A model generated the notes under the pieces. It searched no databases. It saw nothing but the letters and a program-made list of their open reading frames with translations, and was not told the origin of the DNA. DNA of 64,000 nt from Gammaproteobacteria bacterium (lineage in GTDB: Bacteria; Pseudomonadota; Gammaproteobacteria; Competibacterales; Competibacteraceae), in the NCBI GenBank assembly GCA_024235035.1, contig JACKNE010000014.1, positions 1 to 64,000 of the forward strand, given 5' to 3'. Made by a program: the position numbers and the translations under genes. Positions 54,299 to 63,802 of the stretch are shown here, piece after piece; the first letter of the stretch is position 1; the number at the start of each line of letters is the position of its first letter.

Positions 54299-54873
54299 TG
54301 ATGCGCATCAACTTACTGCCTTGGCGTGAGGCGCGCCGCGTCCAGCGCCAGCGTGATTTGATCGGGATGCTGGTCGTGGCGGCGCTTGTTGCATGCGGAA
54401 TGGTGTTTCTGGTCCACACTGAAATCGCCAACCGCATTGAGTTTCAGCAGCAGCGCAACGAGTATCTACGTGGCGAGATTGCCCGACTTAAGAAAGCGGC
54501 TGAAGAGCTGGCTGAGTTGCAGAAGGCGAAGAGTCGGTTGGTCGATCGCATCAATGTCATCCAAAAATTACAGACGAGCCGTCCCGGTATGGTGCGGATG
54601 CTGGATGAGTTGGTTCGATTGTTGCCGGAGGACATTTTTCTGACAGCATTCAAGACAGCCGATAACAAGGTGACGCTTAACGGTACGGCCCGTTCCGATC
54701 TAATCATTTCCGAGTTCATGCGTGATATTAAAACGTCGAAGCTGTTTGGCGAGCCGGTATTGCAGATTATTCAAACCAAAGATGTGAACAACGTGCAGGC
54801 GCGGGTCTTTGAGTTGAGTATTCCGCTTAAGCTGGGTGCAGGTCAGGCGGAGATGGGAGGAGGCAAGACATGA
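54298..54873 (+). CDS. pilN: type IV pilus assembly protein PilN
   Basis: The 191-residue protein begins with the PilM-binding motif Ile-Asn-Leu-Leu-Pro-Trp-Arg, followed by one membrane segment (about 22-44) and a coiled coil. A ferredoxin-like periplasmic domain ends the protein. It dimerises with PilO. pilO starts 4 bp before its stop. Confidence 0.97.
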   Translation: MMRINLLPWREARRVQRQRDLIGMLVVAALVACGMVFLVHTEIANRIEFQQQRNEYLRGEIARLKKAAEELAELQKAKSRLVDRINVIQKLQTSRPGMVRMLDELVRLLPEDIFLTAFKTADNKVTLNGTARSDLIISEFMRDIKTSKLFGEPVLQIIQTKDVNNVQARVFELSIPLKLGAGQAEMGGGKT

Positions 54874-55529
54874 ACCTGTCCGAAATCAACCTGAATGATA
54901 TTGATCTTCGTGAAGCCGGTGATTGGCCGTTGGCGGGCCGGTTGGTACTGGTCGTGTTGGTAATAGCTGTCGTGTTGGGCGCTGGCTATTATTTTCTCAC
55001 TAATGATCAGCTTCAGCAGTTGGAGACGGTCCAAAACGAAGAGCAGACGCTACGGCGAGAGTTTATTGAGAAACAGCGAGTAGCGGCTAATCTAGAAGCA
55101 TTCCGGACGCAATTGGCGGAGATGGAAGAGAAGTTGGGCGAAATGCTGCGGCAATTGCCGACAGGCACTGAAATGCCAGATTTGCTGGATGATGTCTCGA
55201 ATACGGGTAAGCAAAATGGTCTGGAGTTCGAGTTCTTTAAACCCGAGGTTGAACAGCCCCGGGATTTTTATGCCGCTAAACCGATCACGATCAAGGCTAA
55301 GGGGACCTATCATCAATTTGGCGCGTTCGTCAGCGGAGTAGCGGCATTGCCACGCATTGTGACACTGGAAAATGCGGCGCTGGCAGGATTGAGCGACAAG
55401 GGCAAACGCAACGCAAAGAATCAAGAACCGGTGGATATTCAAGCGACTTTGCAGACTTATCGCTACATGGATGAGGGAAGTGCGCCGGCAACGAGCAGCC
55501 CGCAAAACAGGGGAGCTGTTAAGAGATGA
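54870..55529 (+). CDS. pilO: type IV pilus assembly protein PilO
   Basis: The 219-residue protein has a cytoplasmic N-terminus, one membrane segment (about 25-47), a coiled coil and a PilO-type ferredoxin-like domain. With PilN it forms the inner-membrane alignment complex. Overlaps of 4 bp with pilN and pilP show tight coupling. Confidence 0.96.
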   Translation: MNLSEINLNDIDLREAGDWPLAGRLVLVVLVIAVVLGAGYYFLTNDQLQQLETVQNEEQTLRREFIEKQRVAANLEAFRTQLAEMEEKLGEMLRQLPTGTEMPDLLDDVSNTGKQNGLEFEFFKPEVEQPRDFYAAKPITIKAKGTYHQFGAFVSGVAALPRIVTLENAALAGLSDKGKRNAKNQEPVDIQATLQTYRYMDEGSAPATSSPQNRGAVKR

Positions 55530-56140
55530 ATATGCGTTTGAAGTCTCTCTCGCTCCTTGAGGGGGAGATCTGGGGTGGGGGGGGTCGGCCTATAACTCTG
55601 GCTATGGCTATATCGCTGGGCTTATTGGCTGGTTGTGCGGAGCGTGATATGAGCGACCTGCGAGGTTTTGTGGAAACCACCAAGCGCACCACGCCGATCA
55701 GGAAGCCTGATCCACCGCCGACAATAGAACCTTATCAGCCATTTGCATATACCGCTCAGGGGCTTAAAGATCCATTTTTGGTATCACCGTTTGCTCAGGA
55801 AGAGGAATTGCTGGTGACGGGGGATGTGGCGGCGGTGCCGGATGGTAGTTACACGGGGATTCGGCCTGATCCGAATCGGGTGCGAGAGGAGTTGGAAAAA
55901 TATTCGCTGGGTTCACTCAAGATGATGGGGACGGTGCGGATGGGCGGCACCGATGAGTTGTGGGCGTTGGTGCTGGCGCCCGACAATGTGGTGCATCGGG
56001 TACAGAAAAACAATTACCTGGGCACCAATCACGGCAAAATTATCAATATCAGCGAGCAGCGAATCGATCTGAAGGAGATCGTTCCGGATGGTCCCGGGCG
56101 CTGGCAGGAGCGGGAGTCGTTTCTGTCGCTGACCCAATGA
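55526..56140 (+). CDS. pilP: type IV pilus assembly lipoprotein PilP
   Basis: The 204-residue lipoprotein has lipobox Leu-Leu-Ala-Gly-Cys near residue 37 and a PilP beta domain with Lys-Asp-Pro-Phe and the Gly-Thr-Asn-His-Gly-Lys-Ile segment. It links PilN/PilO to the secretin PilQ. Its N-terminus is odd: between the Met and the hydrophobic core lies Glu-Gly-Glu-Ile-Trp-Gly-Gly-Gly-Gly, encoded by a REP-like G-rich stretch (55541-55580). A later start at ATG 55604 (MAISLGLLAGC) would skip it but leaves a very short signal. Confidence 0.93.
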   Translation: MNMRLKSLSLLEGEIWGGGGRPITLAMAISLGLLAGCAERDMSDLRGFVETTKRTTPIRKPDPPPTIEPYQPFAYTAQGLKDPFLVSPFAQEEELLVTGDVAAVPDGSYTGIRPDPNRVREELEKYSLGSLKMMGTVRMGGTDELWALVLAPDNVVHRVQKNNYLGTNHGKIINISEQRIDLKEIVPDGPGRWQERESFLSLTQ

Positions 56141-56156
56141 TTGAGGGGGAAATATC

Positions 56157-58409
56157 ATGAGAAGCAGATCCATGAGCCAAGATCGAGGCGGCCAGCGGTT
56201 GGTCGGGGGGAGGCGGCTACCAGGGTGGGTAGCGTTGAGTTGGATTTGGGGAATGGTGTTGCTGTTGTGTACCAATAGTTGGACCGAAGCGCGTGCTGCG
56301 CCGCCAGACGCCGAGCGGCAACCGATTTTACAGGCGGTCGATATCAGTCCATTGGCGGGCAACCGCTTGCAGCTTCGGTTTCGTTTGTCGGAGCGGATCG
56401 ATGCGCCACCGAGCAGCTTTACGATTAATGAGCCAGCGCGCATTGTGTTGGATTTTCTGGGCGCCCGCAATGGCTTGGCGACACGCCAACAGCCGATCAA
56501 TGTCGGCGTGGCGGAGAAGATCAGTGTGCTGGAAGGTGCGGATCGGACCCGAGCCTCACTGAATCTGGCGCGGCTGGTGCCGTATAAGGTGGATGTGCGG
56601 GGAGATTCGGTGGTGCTGACGCTGGAAAGCGCCGGGACGGCTACTCGGAAGACGCCGGCGCCGAGTCCAACGGGGTCGGTGGCAGCGTCCGCGCCGCGGC
56701 GGAGCGAAGCACCTGCATTTGTGGCCCCACGCAGCGTGAGTGACGTGAACTTCAAGCGCGGGCCAGCAGGACAAGGGATCATTACGGTCAAGTTGTCGAG
56801 CGCCAGTACAGCGGTGGATGTGCGTCAGGAAGGCAACCAGATCGTGGCAGACTTTCAGAATGCAAAACTGCCGCGTGGCCAGCAGCGGCGTTTGGATGTA
56901 ACCGACTTCGCGACGCCGGTTACCACGATTGAAGCGTTGAATCGGGGCGATAACGCCCGGTTGAGCGTTCAACCGATTCCGCCCTTCGAATATCTGGCTT
57001 ATCAGGCTGATGATCTCTATGTGATCGAAGTGCGCCCGCCGCAGAAGTCAAGAGAAGAAGAGGAGCGGGAGGCAGAGCTTGATCCGTCCAAGAAGAAATA
57101 TCGAGGCGATTTGCTATCGCTGAATTTCCAGGACATTGAGGTGCGGGCGATCCTGCAAATTCTAGCGGATTTCACTGGCTTAAATATTGTGGTCAGCGAC
57201 ACTGTGAAAGGCAATTTGACTCTGCGCCTACAGAATGTGCCTTGGGATCAGGCGCTGGATATCATCATGCGCACTAAGGGTTTAGCCATGCGTCAGAATG
57301 GCAATGTGATCTTCATTGCGCCCACTGAAGAAATTGCGGCTCGTGAAAAACTGGATCTGGAATCGCGTAAGACGGTGGAGGAATTGATTCCGCTGCGCAC
57401 TGAGATCGTCCAGGTCAATTATGCTAAGGCGGAAGATTTAAAGAAATTGCTGGAAAAGAAGACCGGAGATAAAGGTCAGGAGCAAAGCATTCTGTCACCG
57501 CGTGGTTCGGTTGAATTTGATCAACGAACTAATACGTTGATTGTGAAGGATGTGCCGGAGAAGTTGGTGGAAATTCGGGATCTGGTCGCTAAGCTCGATG
57601 TGCCAGTTCGGCAGGTGCTGATCGATTCGCGGATTGTGATCGCCAACGATGATTTCGCCAAGGATATTGGCGCGCAGTTTGGGGTGACCGGCGTCAGTCA
57701 GTCAGGTGATCGGTTGAATGCACTGGCAGGTAAGCTCAGTGGGACCAGCACGATTGTCGACAGCGCAGTGGGTAATCTGATTGGTACTGGACAGCCTTTC
57801 CCCGTGGCGGTGCCAGCACTCGGTGATCGGTTAGGGGTTAGTTTGCCAGCGGCAAATGGCGCTGCACCGAGCATTGCCTTTGCTATCCTGGGTGCCGATT
57901 ATCTAGTCGATCTGGAATTATCCGCTTTGCAGACTGAAGGCAAGGGCGAGTTGGTTTCCAATCCGCGCGTAGTAACGGCTGATGGGAAGGAAGCTAAGAT
58001 CGTCCAGGGTCAGACTGTGGAGACCATTCTGCGGGGCGCTGATAGAGACGCCACGCTTAAAACGGATGCATTCTTGGAGCTTAGCGTGACTCCTCAAATC
58101 ACCCCGGATGACCGGATTACCATGGATTTAATGGTGACCAAAAATGATATTGCTCAAAGCACTGACACCAGAACAGTCACTGACAAACGTGAAGTTAAAA
58201 CACAAGTGTTGGTGAATAACGGTGAGACCGTAGTCTTGGGTGGTGTGGTTGAGCAGAATAAGACTAGCGACAAGAGTCAGGTGCCTTTGCTGGGTGATAT
58301 TCCATTGCTAGGTTATTTGTTCCAGAGAAATACCACCGGTAACACCAAGCGCGAACTCTTGATCTTCGTCACGCCGCAGATTTTGAAAGAGGGGAGAGTC
58401 GCGGAGTAG
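56157..58409 (+). CDS. pilQ: type IV pilus secretin PilQ
   Basis: The 750-residue outer-membrane secretin has a signal peptide (about 22-47), two AMIN domains (about 60-280) that bind peptidoglycan, an STN domain (about 320-390), an N-type domain and the secretin barrel. The barrel includes Val-Pro-Leu-Leu-Gly-Asp-Ile-Pro-Leu-Leu-Gly-Tyr-Leu-Phe, the classic secretin signature. It forms the ring through which the pilus exits. It is the last of pilMNOPQ; aroK/aroB, often next, are replaced by a giant surface-protein gene. Confidence 0.97.
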   Translation: MRSRSMSQDRGGQRLVGGRRLPGWVALSWIWGMVLLLCTNSWTEARAAPPDAERQPILQAVDISPLAGNRLQLRFRLSERIDAPPSSFTINEPARIVLDFLGARNGLATRQQPINVGVAEKISVLEGADRTRASLNLARLVPYKVDVRGDSVVLTLESAGTATRKTPAPSPTGSVAASAPRRSEAPAFVAPRSVSDVNFKRGPAGQGIITVKLSSASTAVDVRQEGNQIVADFQNAKLPRGQQRRLDVTDFATPVTTIEALNRGDNARLSVQPIPPFEYLAYQADDLYVIEVRPPQKSREEEEREAELDPSKKKYRGDLLSLNFQDIEVRAILQILADFTGLNIVVSDTVKGNLTLRLQNVPWDQALDIIMRTKGLAMRQNGNVIFIAPTEEIAAREKLDLESRKTVEELIPLRTEIVQVNYAKAEDLKKLLEKKTGDKGQEQSILSPRGSVEFDQRTNTLIVKDVPEKLVEIRDLVAKLDVPVRQVLIDSRIVIANDDFAKDIGAQFGVTGVSQSGDRLNALAGKLSGTSTIVDSAVGNLIGTGQPFPVAVPALGDRLGVSLPAANGAAPSIAFAILGADYLVDLELSALQTEGKGELVSNPRVVTADGKEAKIVQGQTVETILRGADRDATLKTDAFLELSVTPQITPDDRITMDLMVTKNDIAQSTDTRTVTDKREVKTQVLVNNGETVVLGGVVEQNKTSDKSQVPLLGDIPLLGYLFQRNTTGNTKRELLIFVTPQILKEGRVAE

Positions 58410-58553
58410 TTGTCGTAGCCTCACGCCCTGCCTCCCCTCAGGGGATGAGTTTCCTTGAGTAATTAAGGAAGCAGGGTGAAGGGAGCGACTAAGGGTGCCG
58501 AATATTCAGCTTTTCCAGATAAACGATGAATTTGCGTTGCGGGGAGTCAAGCC
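58410..58553. other. pilQ-adhesin spacer with nested inverted repeats
   Basis: This 144-bp gap contains CCCTGC/GCAGGG outer arms (about 58427-58476) enclosing CCCCTCAGGGG and TTCCTT/AAGGAA hairpins. No U-tract follows, so read-through into the adhesin gene is possible. Confidence 0.4.
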
Positions 58554-61500
58554 ATGCGAACACTGATAAGCAGGCTAAGAAGTTTAACTGAATGGTTTTT
58601 ACTGACCATGCTGTTGATGGTCGGTGGGGGAATGGGCGCAGTGCTGGCCCAGGGTTTTACCAATCCTGGCGGCGGCAGTGGCGGCTTTACTGGCCGACCG
58701 CTGATTACCGTCGAGTTTTACGTCAACGATGTTGACACGGGCGAACCCGTAACCAGCACCCGTATCCCGGTCAATCTGGCCGGTGTGGGACCTAATCCGA
58801 GTTTACCGTACACTCGCACGCTCACGGCGGTGGTGAAGCAGGATGGGCGGTTGTTTCCATCCAGTATCCAGTTCGATCTGGCGCCCACCCTGGCGTCCGG
58901 TGCGTTGTTCGATCCTGAGGATTTGACGCAAGGCTTCCGCAGTCTGCCGGTCGAAAGCACCAGCGGTTTGGCCACAGCCTTTTTCCATGCTTTTGAGACA
59001 CCGGGTATCGTAACCATCACGGCCTCGGCGCAGGATCCGAACACCGGACAGGTGGTCAGCGCCAGTATTCAAATTGAGGTTTACAACGAGGAGCGTCCGC
59101 CGGCTTCCATCACCTTCACCGGGCCGTATGTCAATGCTGTACTGGCCGGTGAGTCGCGGTTTGGCGATCCACCCATTCAGGATGGGACTTACAGCCGAGT
59201 AGTCAGCGTGGTGGTGAATGACGCTAATGGCAACCCGACCAACCCGAATACGCAGATCAAATTCTATGTGATCGATGGGCCGTTGACCGGCTATCCGAAT
59301 AACCCCGGTGAGTTCTTCATTGCAGGCAGCAATGGCGATCCAGCGGAAGGTCAAACTCAATTCAGAGCCCGTAATGGCAATTTCAAGACAAAGGGGGTTT
59401 TGCCCTTCGACTGGTTGATGCTGGATGGACGGTTGCTGAGCGCTTCAGGCCCGAACAATATCTATCACACCAGCCTGCGACGAGTGCAGCAGGTGGTGCG
59501 GCCAAACGTACTGGCGGTTCAACAATCGTTCAAGACTGGCAAAAACAATCGTGGGACGGTGCCGTATATCATCGGGCGCGCCGAGAGTGCGGCTATTCTG
59601 TCGCCGTCTTTCACCAGTCTGACCGGCGTAGCCAGCACGGTATTGACCTATCCGGTGGAGAAACTGGGTCAGACAGCGGTGCTGATGGCCTGCACTACCG
59701 ATATGAATGTGTGTGGGTTTCTGAATACCTGTGACGCCAGCGGTGCCAATTGCAAATCGGTGTATTTGGGAGTGACCAATGGCTCTGACCGGACCCTAAC
59801 TGTATCGACGATCAGTCTAGGGCCGAATCGTAGTACCGATGTACGGATGTGTTTGCGGGATGTGAATTTCACGCCGTTGCCGGCCACGGCCATTCGCTAT
59901 GATGTCGGCGCACGGGGTCCAGCAGTCGTGACGCTGACGGCCAACGGTGTGACCAATGCCAATGTTCGCGGTTCATTCCTGACTGGCAGTGATGGATGCA
60001 CGACAGTGGCGATCGCCAGTAGCGGCCAGATTCCCGGCAGCCAGGAAATTCCTATCGAGTTTACCTCGGATAATGTTGCCACGCCGGCGGTCGTGACCAT
60101 TCGTTCGCCAGGTGCGGGCAAGATGGATGGTCTGTTCGATTGCCAAGTGAATCCAGAAGAGGGGACTGGCGCATGTACCGGCACCTTGCGGCTGACCGAT
60201 GATGAGGGTTCGCCGATTGCGGGGATATTGATTGCTGTCGGTGATATCCAAGCAGCAGGCCGGTTTACTTTGACCTTCGATCCTGCAGAAGGCAATTTTG
60301 GCAAGACCGATGACCAGGGTGAAGTGCAAGTCACCGTCAGTATGGAGCGACCAGGTGATTATGCCTTCCCGTTCCAAACAGCTTCAGGTGGTACGGCCAG
60401 TTTCACGCTGAATGTCACGGTGCCGGAGCCTGGAACTTTGGCGATCGATTTGTCGGCAACTGATGCAGAAGTGGGTGTGCCGTTCAGCGCCGCTTTGAGC
60501 GCAACCGGTGGCGTGCCACCGTATGAGTGGAGCCTATCCGGATCTCTACCGCCAGGTTTGGGACTAGACCCCAAGACGGGAATCATTAGCGGGACACCGA
60601 CGACCGAAGGGACTTTTAGCTTCGTGATTCAAGTCAAGGAAACTCGTCCGGATGGCGATACCAGTGCCTTGACCGGTTCGGCGGCGTTTACCATCACGGT
60701 GGGCGCACCGCAGACCGAGCCGCTGGAGGTGACTCTGACGGGGCCGACCGAGGGGACCGTGGGGATTGCTTATAGCGCTGTATTAGAGGCTACAGGCGGT
60801 GTGGATCCCTATACCTTTGCATTGGCGGCCGGCACATTGCCAAGTGGCGTGACATTGAGTTCGAACGGTACTTTGGCGGGAACGCCGACAGCGGCGGGTA
60901 CCTTTACCTTCTCAGTGCGAGCGACGGACAGCCTGGGAGCGACGGGAACCGGCGCGTTCACCCTGACCATCGGCAGTAGCGGTGGCGGCACAGGAGATCC
61001 TCTGACACTGGCGTTGAATACGCTACCCACAGCCACCGCCGGTGTTCCCTATTCCACGGTTATGGGCACAGCATCGGGGGGTACAGCGCCTTATGCATGG
61101 TCCTTCGAAAGTCGGGGTAATCTGCCGACCGACATTGCGCTGAGCAGCAGTGGCGTATTGTCGGGAACCTTTGGCGCGGCGGGGACTTATAACTTCGTGG
61201 TCAGAGTGTCCGATTCGAGCGTCCCGGCTCAAAGCAGTATCGCCAATGCCACAGTGACGGTGGAATCCGCGGGTGGCGGTGGCGGTGGCGTCACGCCCAC
61301 CCAACTGACTCTGTTGACCAGCAGTCCCGATTTGCCGTCCTCCGGTCAAGAGCCGGTAACATTGACCGCCATTGCGCGAGATAGCGGAGGCGTGTTGTTG
61401 CAGGATGTGACGGTCACTTTCCAAATTACGAGTGGAGATGGTGCGATTCAATTGGTTGACGGAGGAGTGACCGACGAGACTGGCAGAGCTACCGCAATTC

Positions 61501-63515
61501 TGTCAACCGGCGGCAACCAACGTAATCGTGATATCGTCGTAACTGCAACTTCGGGAAGCGCCTCAGCGAATGTAACAGTCACCGTGTCGGGCACGACTCT
61601 GACGATATCAGGTGTCGATCCAGGGGCATCAGTATTGGTCGGAGATACCTTAAAGCTGATTTTGGAACTGGCGGATTCCTCAGGTACGGGTATTGCGCGA
61701 GAGACGCTGAATGTAACTTCAGTACTGAACGGTTTATCCTTGCTCACAGATGTCGATTCTGATGCGCTAGGTTCAACGTTGCAAGTAACGACGAATTCCA
61801 GCGGGGTGGCGGAACTCAACCTGAAGATCAATCAGAACGGCCAGGATACTATCACAGCAACTTGGCCAGGCGATGCAGCTGACCCTACGACACTACAGCT
61901 GACTGCTTCTTCCGATAAGATTGTGATCAAGGTGGTTGATGCTACGACTAATCAAGCTGATGTGATTGGCATCAGTTCCGTAGGCAATATCGAAGTCACC
62001 TGGACGACTCTGGTCAATTGCGCTGATCCGAACGGCTGCTTGGTATCGCCAGCGGATATCACTTTGGTCACGACCAAAGGCACCTTGACGGTGACCAATC
62101 CTGGAGGTAATCCGCTGCTCGGTACAATTGCTTCCAGTGTGCCGGGAGGATCGACGATTACGGCAACTGGGAAGACGACCAGGAATGGTCAGACGGTTAC
62201 CGTGACGTCAGCCCCGAAAAGTATTCAATTCGTTGCGCAGACGCCGTTACCCAGTAAGTTTGTCGTACAAGCGAATCCATCGACGATCCCAGTGAATGTG
62301 CCCCCAGCGACATCGAGTCAAAGCACCATCACTGCGATAGTGCGCGATGCGAATGACAATCCTGTGCCTGGTATTCAAATCACCTTTAAAGTCACTAAGG
62401 ATACGAGTGGTGGGGTGCTGAACTCTGCGGTGGCAACGACGGATTTTTCCGGGCAAGCAAGCGTTGTCTATACGGCCGGCTCCAGCGCCACGCCTGAGAA
62501 TGGCGTAGTGATCGAGGCGACTGCGACAACTCCCGTCAGCTTGTCGGCGACAACAGCGTTGACCGTCTCCAAGCGGGAAGTCTTTATTACGCTGGGCACG
62601 GGTAATACCATCGTTGAACTGAACTCCACGACTTATGCTCTGCCTTATAGCGTGTTAGTGAACGATATTGTGGGTGGTGCGGTTCAAGGGGCCGTTGTGG
62701 CCTTGGATACCGTTCCTTCGCAGTATCGTAAGGGGCAGTATTTTTGGAATGGCGTGGTGTGGGTGCCGGTAGTCGCTGTCGTCTGTGACAACGAGGATAT
62801 CAATAGCAACGGTATTCTCGATTCGGGTGAGGATGTCAATGGTAATGGGCGATTGGATCCAGGTAATGTGGTGACGCCATCAGTGGCGTCTATCGTGACG
62901 GACGAGGATGGCTTCGGCGATTTTGATGTGCTCTACGCCCAGCAATATGCAAACTGGATCAACAATGTGTTGACTGCGCGCACCAAGGTGGGAGGTAGTG
63001 AGGATGTCGAAGTTGCTAACTTCGTCTTGCCCGCGCTGGCAGCAGATTTGGCTGCGGAGACGCAGTCGCCTCCAGGCCAGCCCAGTCCATTTGGCGTGTT
63101 GCCGAACTGTACGGTGTCCGCTGAAACGGAGAATTCTCTGAATCTGACCGCTGCGCCGGGTGCAGGCGTACCTTCTAATCCTCCGCAGGATCTCGAATTG
63201 TCTGTGGGTACATTGTTTACCCCGGCTGAGTCTGCAAGTGGCACTGTGACTGTGGTGGTCAACTTGAGCGGTTTCGCGGGTGATCTCACGGGAACCTCTG
63301 TGATCGCCAATACGAGTTCGGTTGTAGCTAACGTTGATATCTCTACGTCTCCAGTTCTTACGACCACGGGATCGCAAGTCGTGTTTCCGGTCACTGTAAG
63401 CAATACCAGTACAACGGATAGTGTGCCTGTTTCATCTGCAGGGATAACGGTAGGGAATATCACGTTTGCAGTCGGAGACGCGAAAACTGTGATGAGAGTT
63501 GTCTTAAAGCAATAG
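58554..63515 (+). CDS. giant Ig-domain surface protein / putative adhesin
   Basis: The 1653-residue exported protein has a signal peptide (about 13-33). The N-terminal 600 residues are beta-rich and unassigned. Three cadherin-like putative-Ig (He_PIG) repeats follow at about 621-719, 720-807 and 812-905, each with Gly-Val-x-Pro-Tyr and Ser-Gly-Thr-Pro-type motifs. Bacterial Ig-like (invasin-type Big_1) domains come next at about 915-1015 and 1230-1350. A tandem Ca-binding EF-type stretch lies near 1412-1437 (two Asp-x-Asn-x-Asn/Asp loops ending Gly-Glu-Asp and Pro-Gly). No LPXTG, autotransporter barrel or RTX tail was recognised. Its place right after pilQ suggests a pilus-linked or surface adhesin, but the function is inferred. 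Confidence 0.9.
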   Translation: MRTLISRLRSLTEWFLLTMLLMVGGGMGAVLAQGFTNPGGGSGGFTGRPLITVEFYVNDVDTGEPVTSTRIPVNLAGVGPNPSLPYTRTLTAVVKQDGRLFPSSIQFDLAPTLASGALFDPEDLTQGFRSLPVESTSGLATAFFHAFETPGIVTITASAQDPNTGQVVSASIQIEVYNEERPPASITFTGPYVNAVLAGESRFGDPPIQDGTYSRVVSVVVNDANGNPTNPNTQIKFYVIDGPLTGYPNNPGEFFIAGSNGDPAEGQTQFRARNGNFKTKGVLPFDWLMLDGRLLSASGPNNIYHTSLRRVQQVVRPNVLAVQQSFKTGKNNRGTVPYIIGRAESAAILSPSFTSLTGVASTVLTYPVEKLGQTAVLMACTTDMNVCGFLNTCDASGANCKSVYLGVTNGSDRTLTVSTISLGPNRSTDVRMCLRDVNFTPLPATAIRYDVGARGPAVVTLTANGVTNANVRGSFLTGSDGCTTVAIASSGQIPGSQEIPIEFTSDNVATPAVVTIRSPGAGKMDGLFDCQVNPEEGTGACTGTLRLTDDEGSPIAGILIAVGDIQAAGRFTLTFDPAEGNFGKTDDQGEVQVTVSMERPGDYAFPFQTASGGTASFTLNVTVPEPGTLAIDLSATDAEVGVPFSAALSATGGVPPYEWSLSGSLPPGLGLDPKTGIISGTPTTEGTFSFVIQVKETRPDGDTSALTGSAAFTITVGAPQTEPLEVTLTGPTEGTVGIAYSAVLEATGGVDPYTFALAAGTLPSGVTLSSNGTLAGTPTAAGTFTFSVRATDSLGATGTGAFTLTIGSSGGGTGDPLTLALNTLPTATAGVPYSTVMGTASGGTAPYAWSFESRGNLPTDIALSSSGVLSGTFGAAGTYNFVVRVSDSSVPAQSSIANATVTVESAGGGGGGVTPTQLTLLTSSPDLPSSGQEPVTLTAIARDSGGVLLQDVTVTFQITSGDGAIQLVDGGVTDETGRATAILSTGGNQRNRDIVVTATSGSASANVTVTVSGTTLTISGVDPGASVLVGDTLKLILELADSSGTGIARETLNVTSVLNGLSLLTDVDSDALGSTLQVTTNSSGVAELNLKINQNGQDTITATWPGDAADPTTLQLTASSDKIVIKVVDATTNQADVIGISSVGNIEVTWTTLVNCADPNGCLVSPADITLVTTKGTLTVTNPGGNPLLGTIASSVPGGSTITATGKTTRNGQTVTVTSAPKSIQFVAQTPLPSKFVVQANPSTIPVNVPPATSSQSTITAIVRDANDNPVPGIQITFKVTKDTSGGVLNSAVATTDFSGQASVVYTAGSSATPENGVVIEATATTPVSLSATTALTVSKREVFITLGTGNTIVELNSTTYALPYSVLVNDIVGGAVQGAVVALDTVPSQYRKGQYFWNGVVWVPVVAVVCDNEDINSNGILDSGEDVNGNGRLDPGNVVTPSVASIVTDEDGFGDFDVLYAQQYANWINNVLTARTKVGGSEDVEVANFVLPALAADLAAETQSPPGQPSPFGVLPNCTVSAETENSLNLTAAPGAGVPSNPPQDLELSVGTLFTPAESASGTVTVVVNLSGFAGDLTGTSVIANTSSVVANVDISTSPVLTTTGSQVVFPVTVSNTSTTDSVPVSSAGITVGNITFAVGDAKTVMRVVLKQ

Positions 63516-63530
63516 TCATGGGGTTACGGG

Positions 63531-63563
63531 ATAACGGTGAGAGATGGCTCTCACCGTTATTTT
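63531..63563 (+). terminator. intrinsic terminator after the adhesin gene
   Basis: A 13-bp perfect stem (ATAACGGTGAGAG and its complement) with an ATGG loop runs into TTT. It lies 15 bp after the stop codon at 63515. Confidence 0.85.
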
Positions 63564-63638
63564 CAGGGATTGATCCTTAGTTAGCTGACTCGCCAGCATG
63601 CGAGTGGGCTGGTTTGAAGCCTCTACGAGGAAAGGGCG

Positions 63639-63677
63639 AAACCGCTCCCTGAAAAGATTCAGGAGCGGTTTTTTTGT
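63639..63677 (+). terminator. second intrinsic terminator
   Basis: AAACCGCTC and GAGCGGTTT, with an inner CTGAA/TTCAG stem and one bulged base, are followed by seven T. It backs up the terminator at 63531 and isolates the copper ATPase gene. Confidence 0.85.
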
Positions 63678-63802
63678 AGATGGATTTGCGGTATGTTGTT
63701 TTCAGCTTGACTGAAGTTGTAGAGTTCTCTGATCGTTGCAACCTTGGAGGGGATATCAGCCTTGCACTGTAAGCTGACCGAGTTCCAAAGAGCGGATCGT
63801 CT

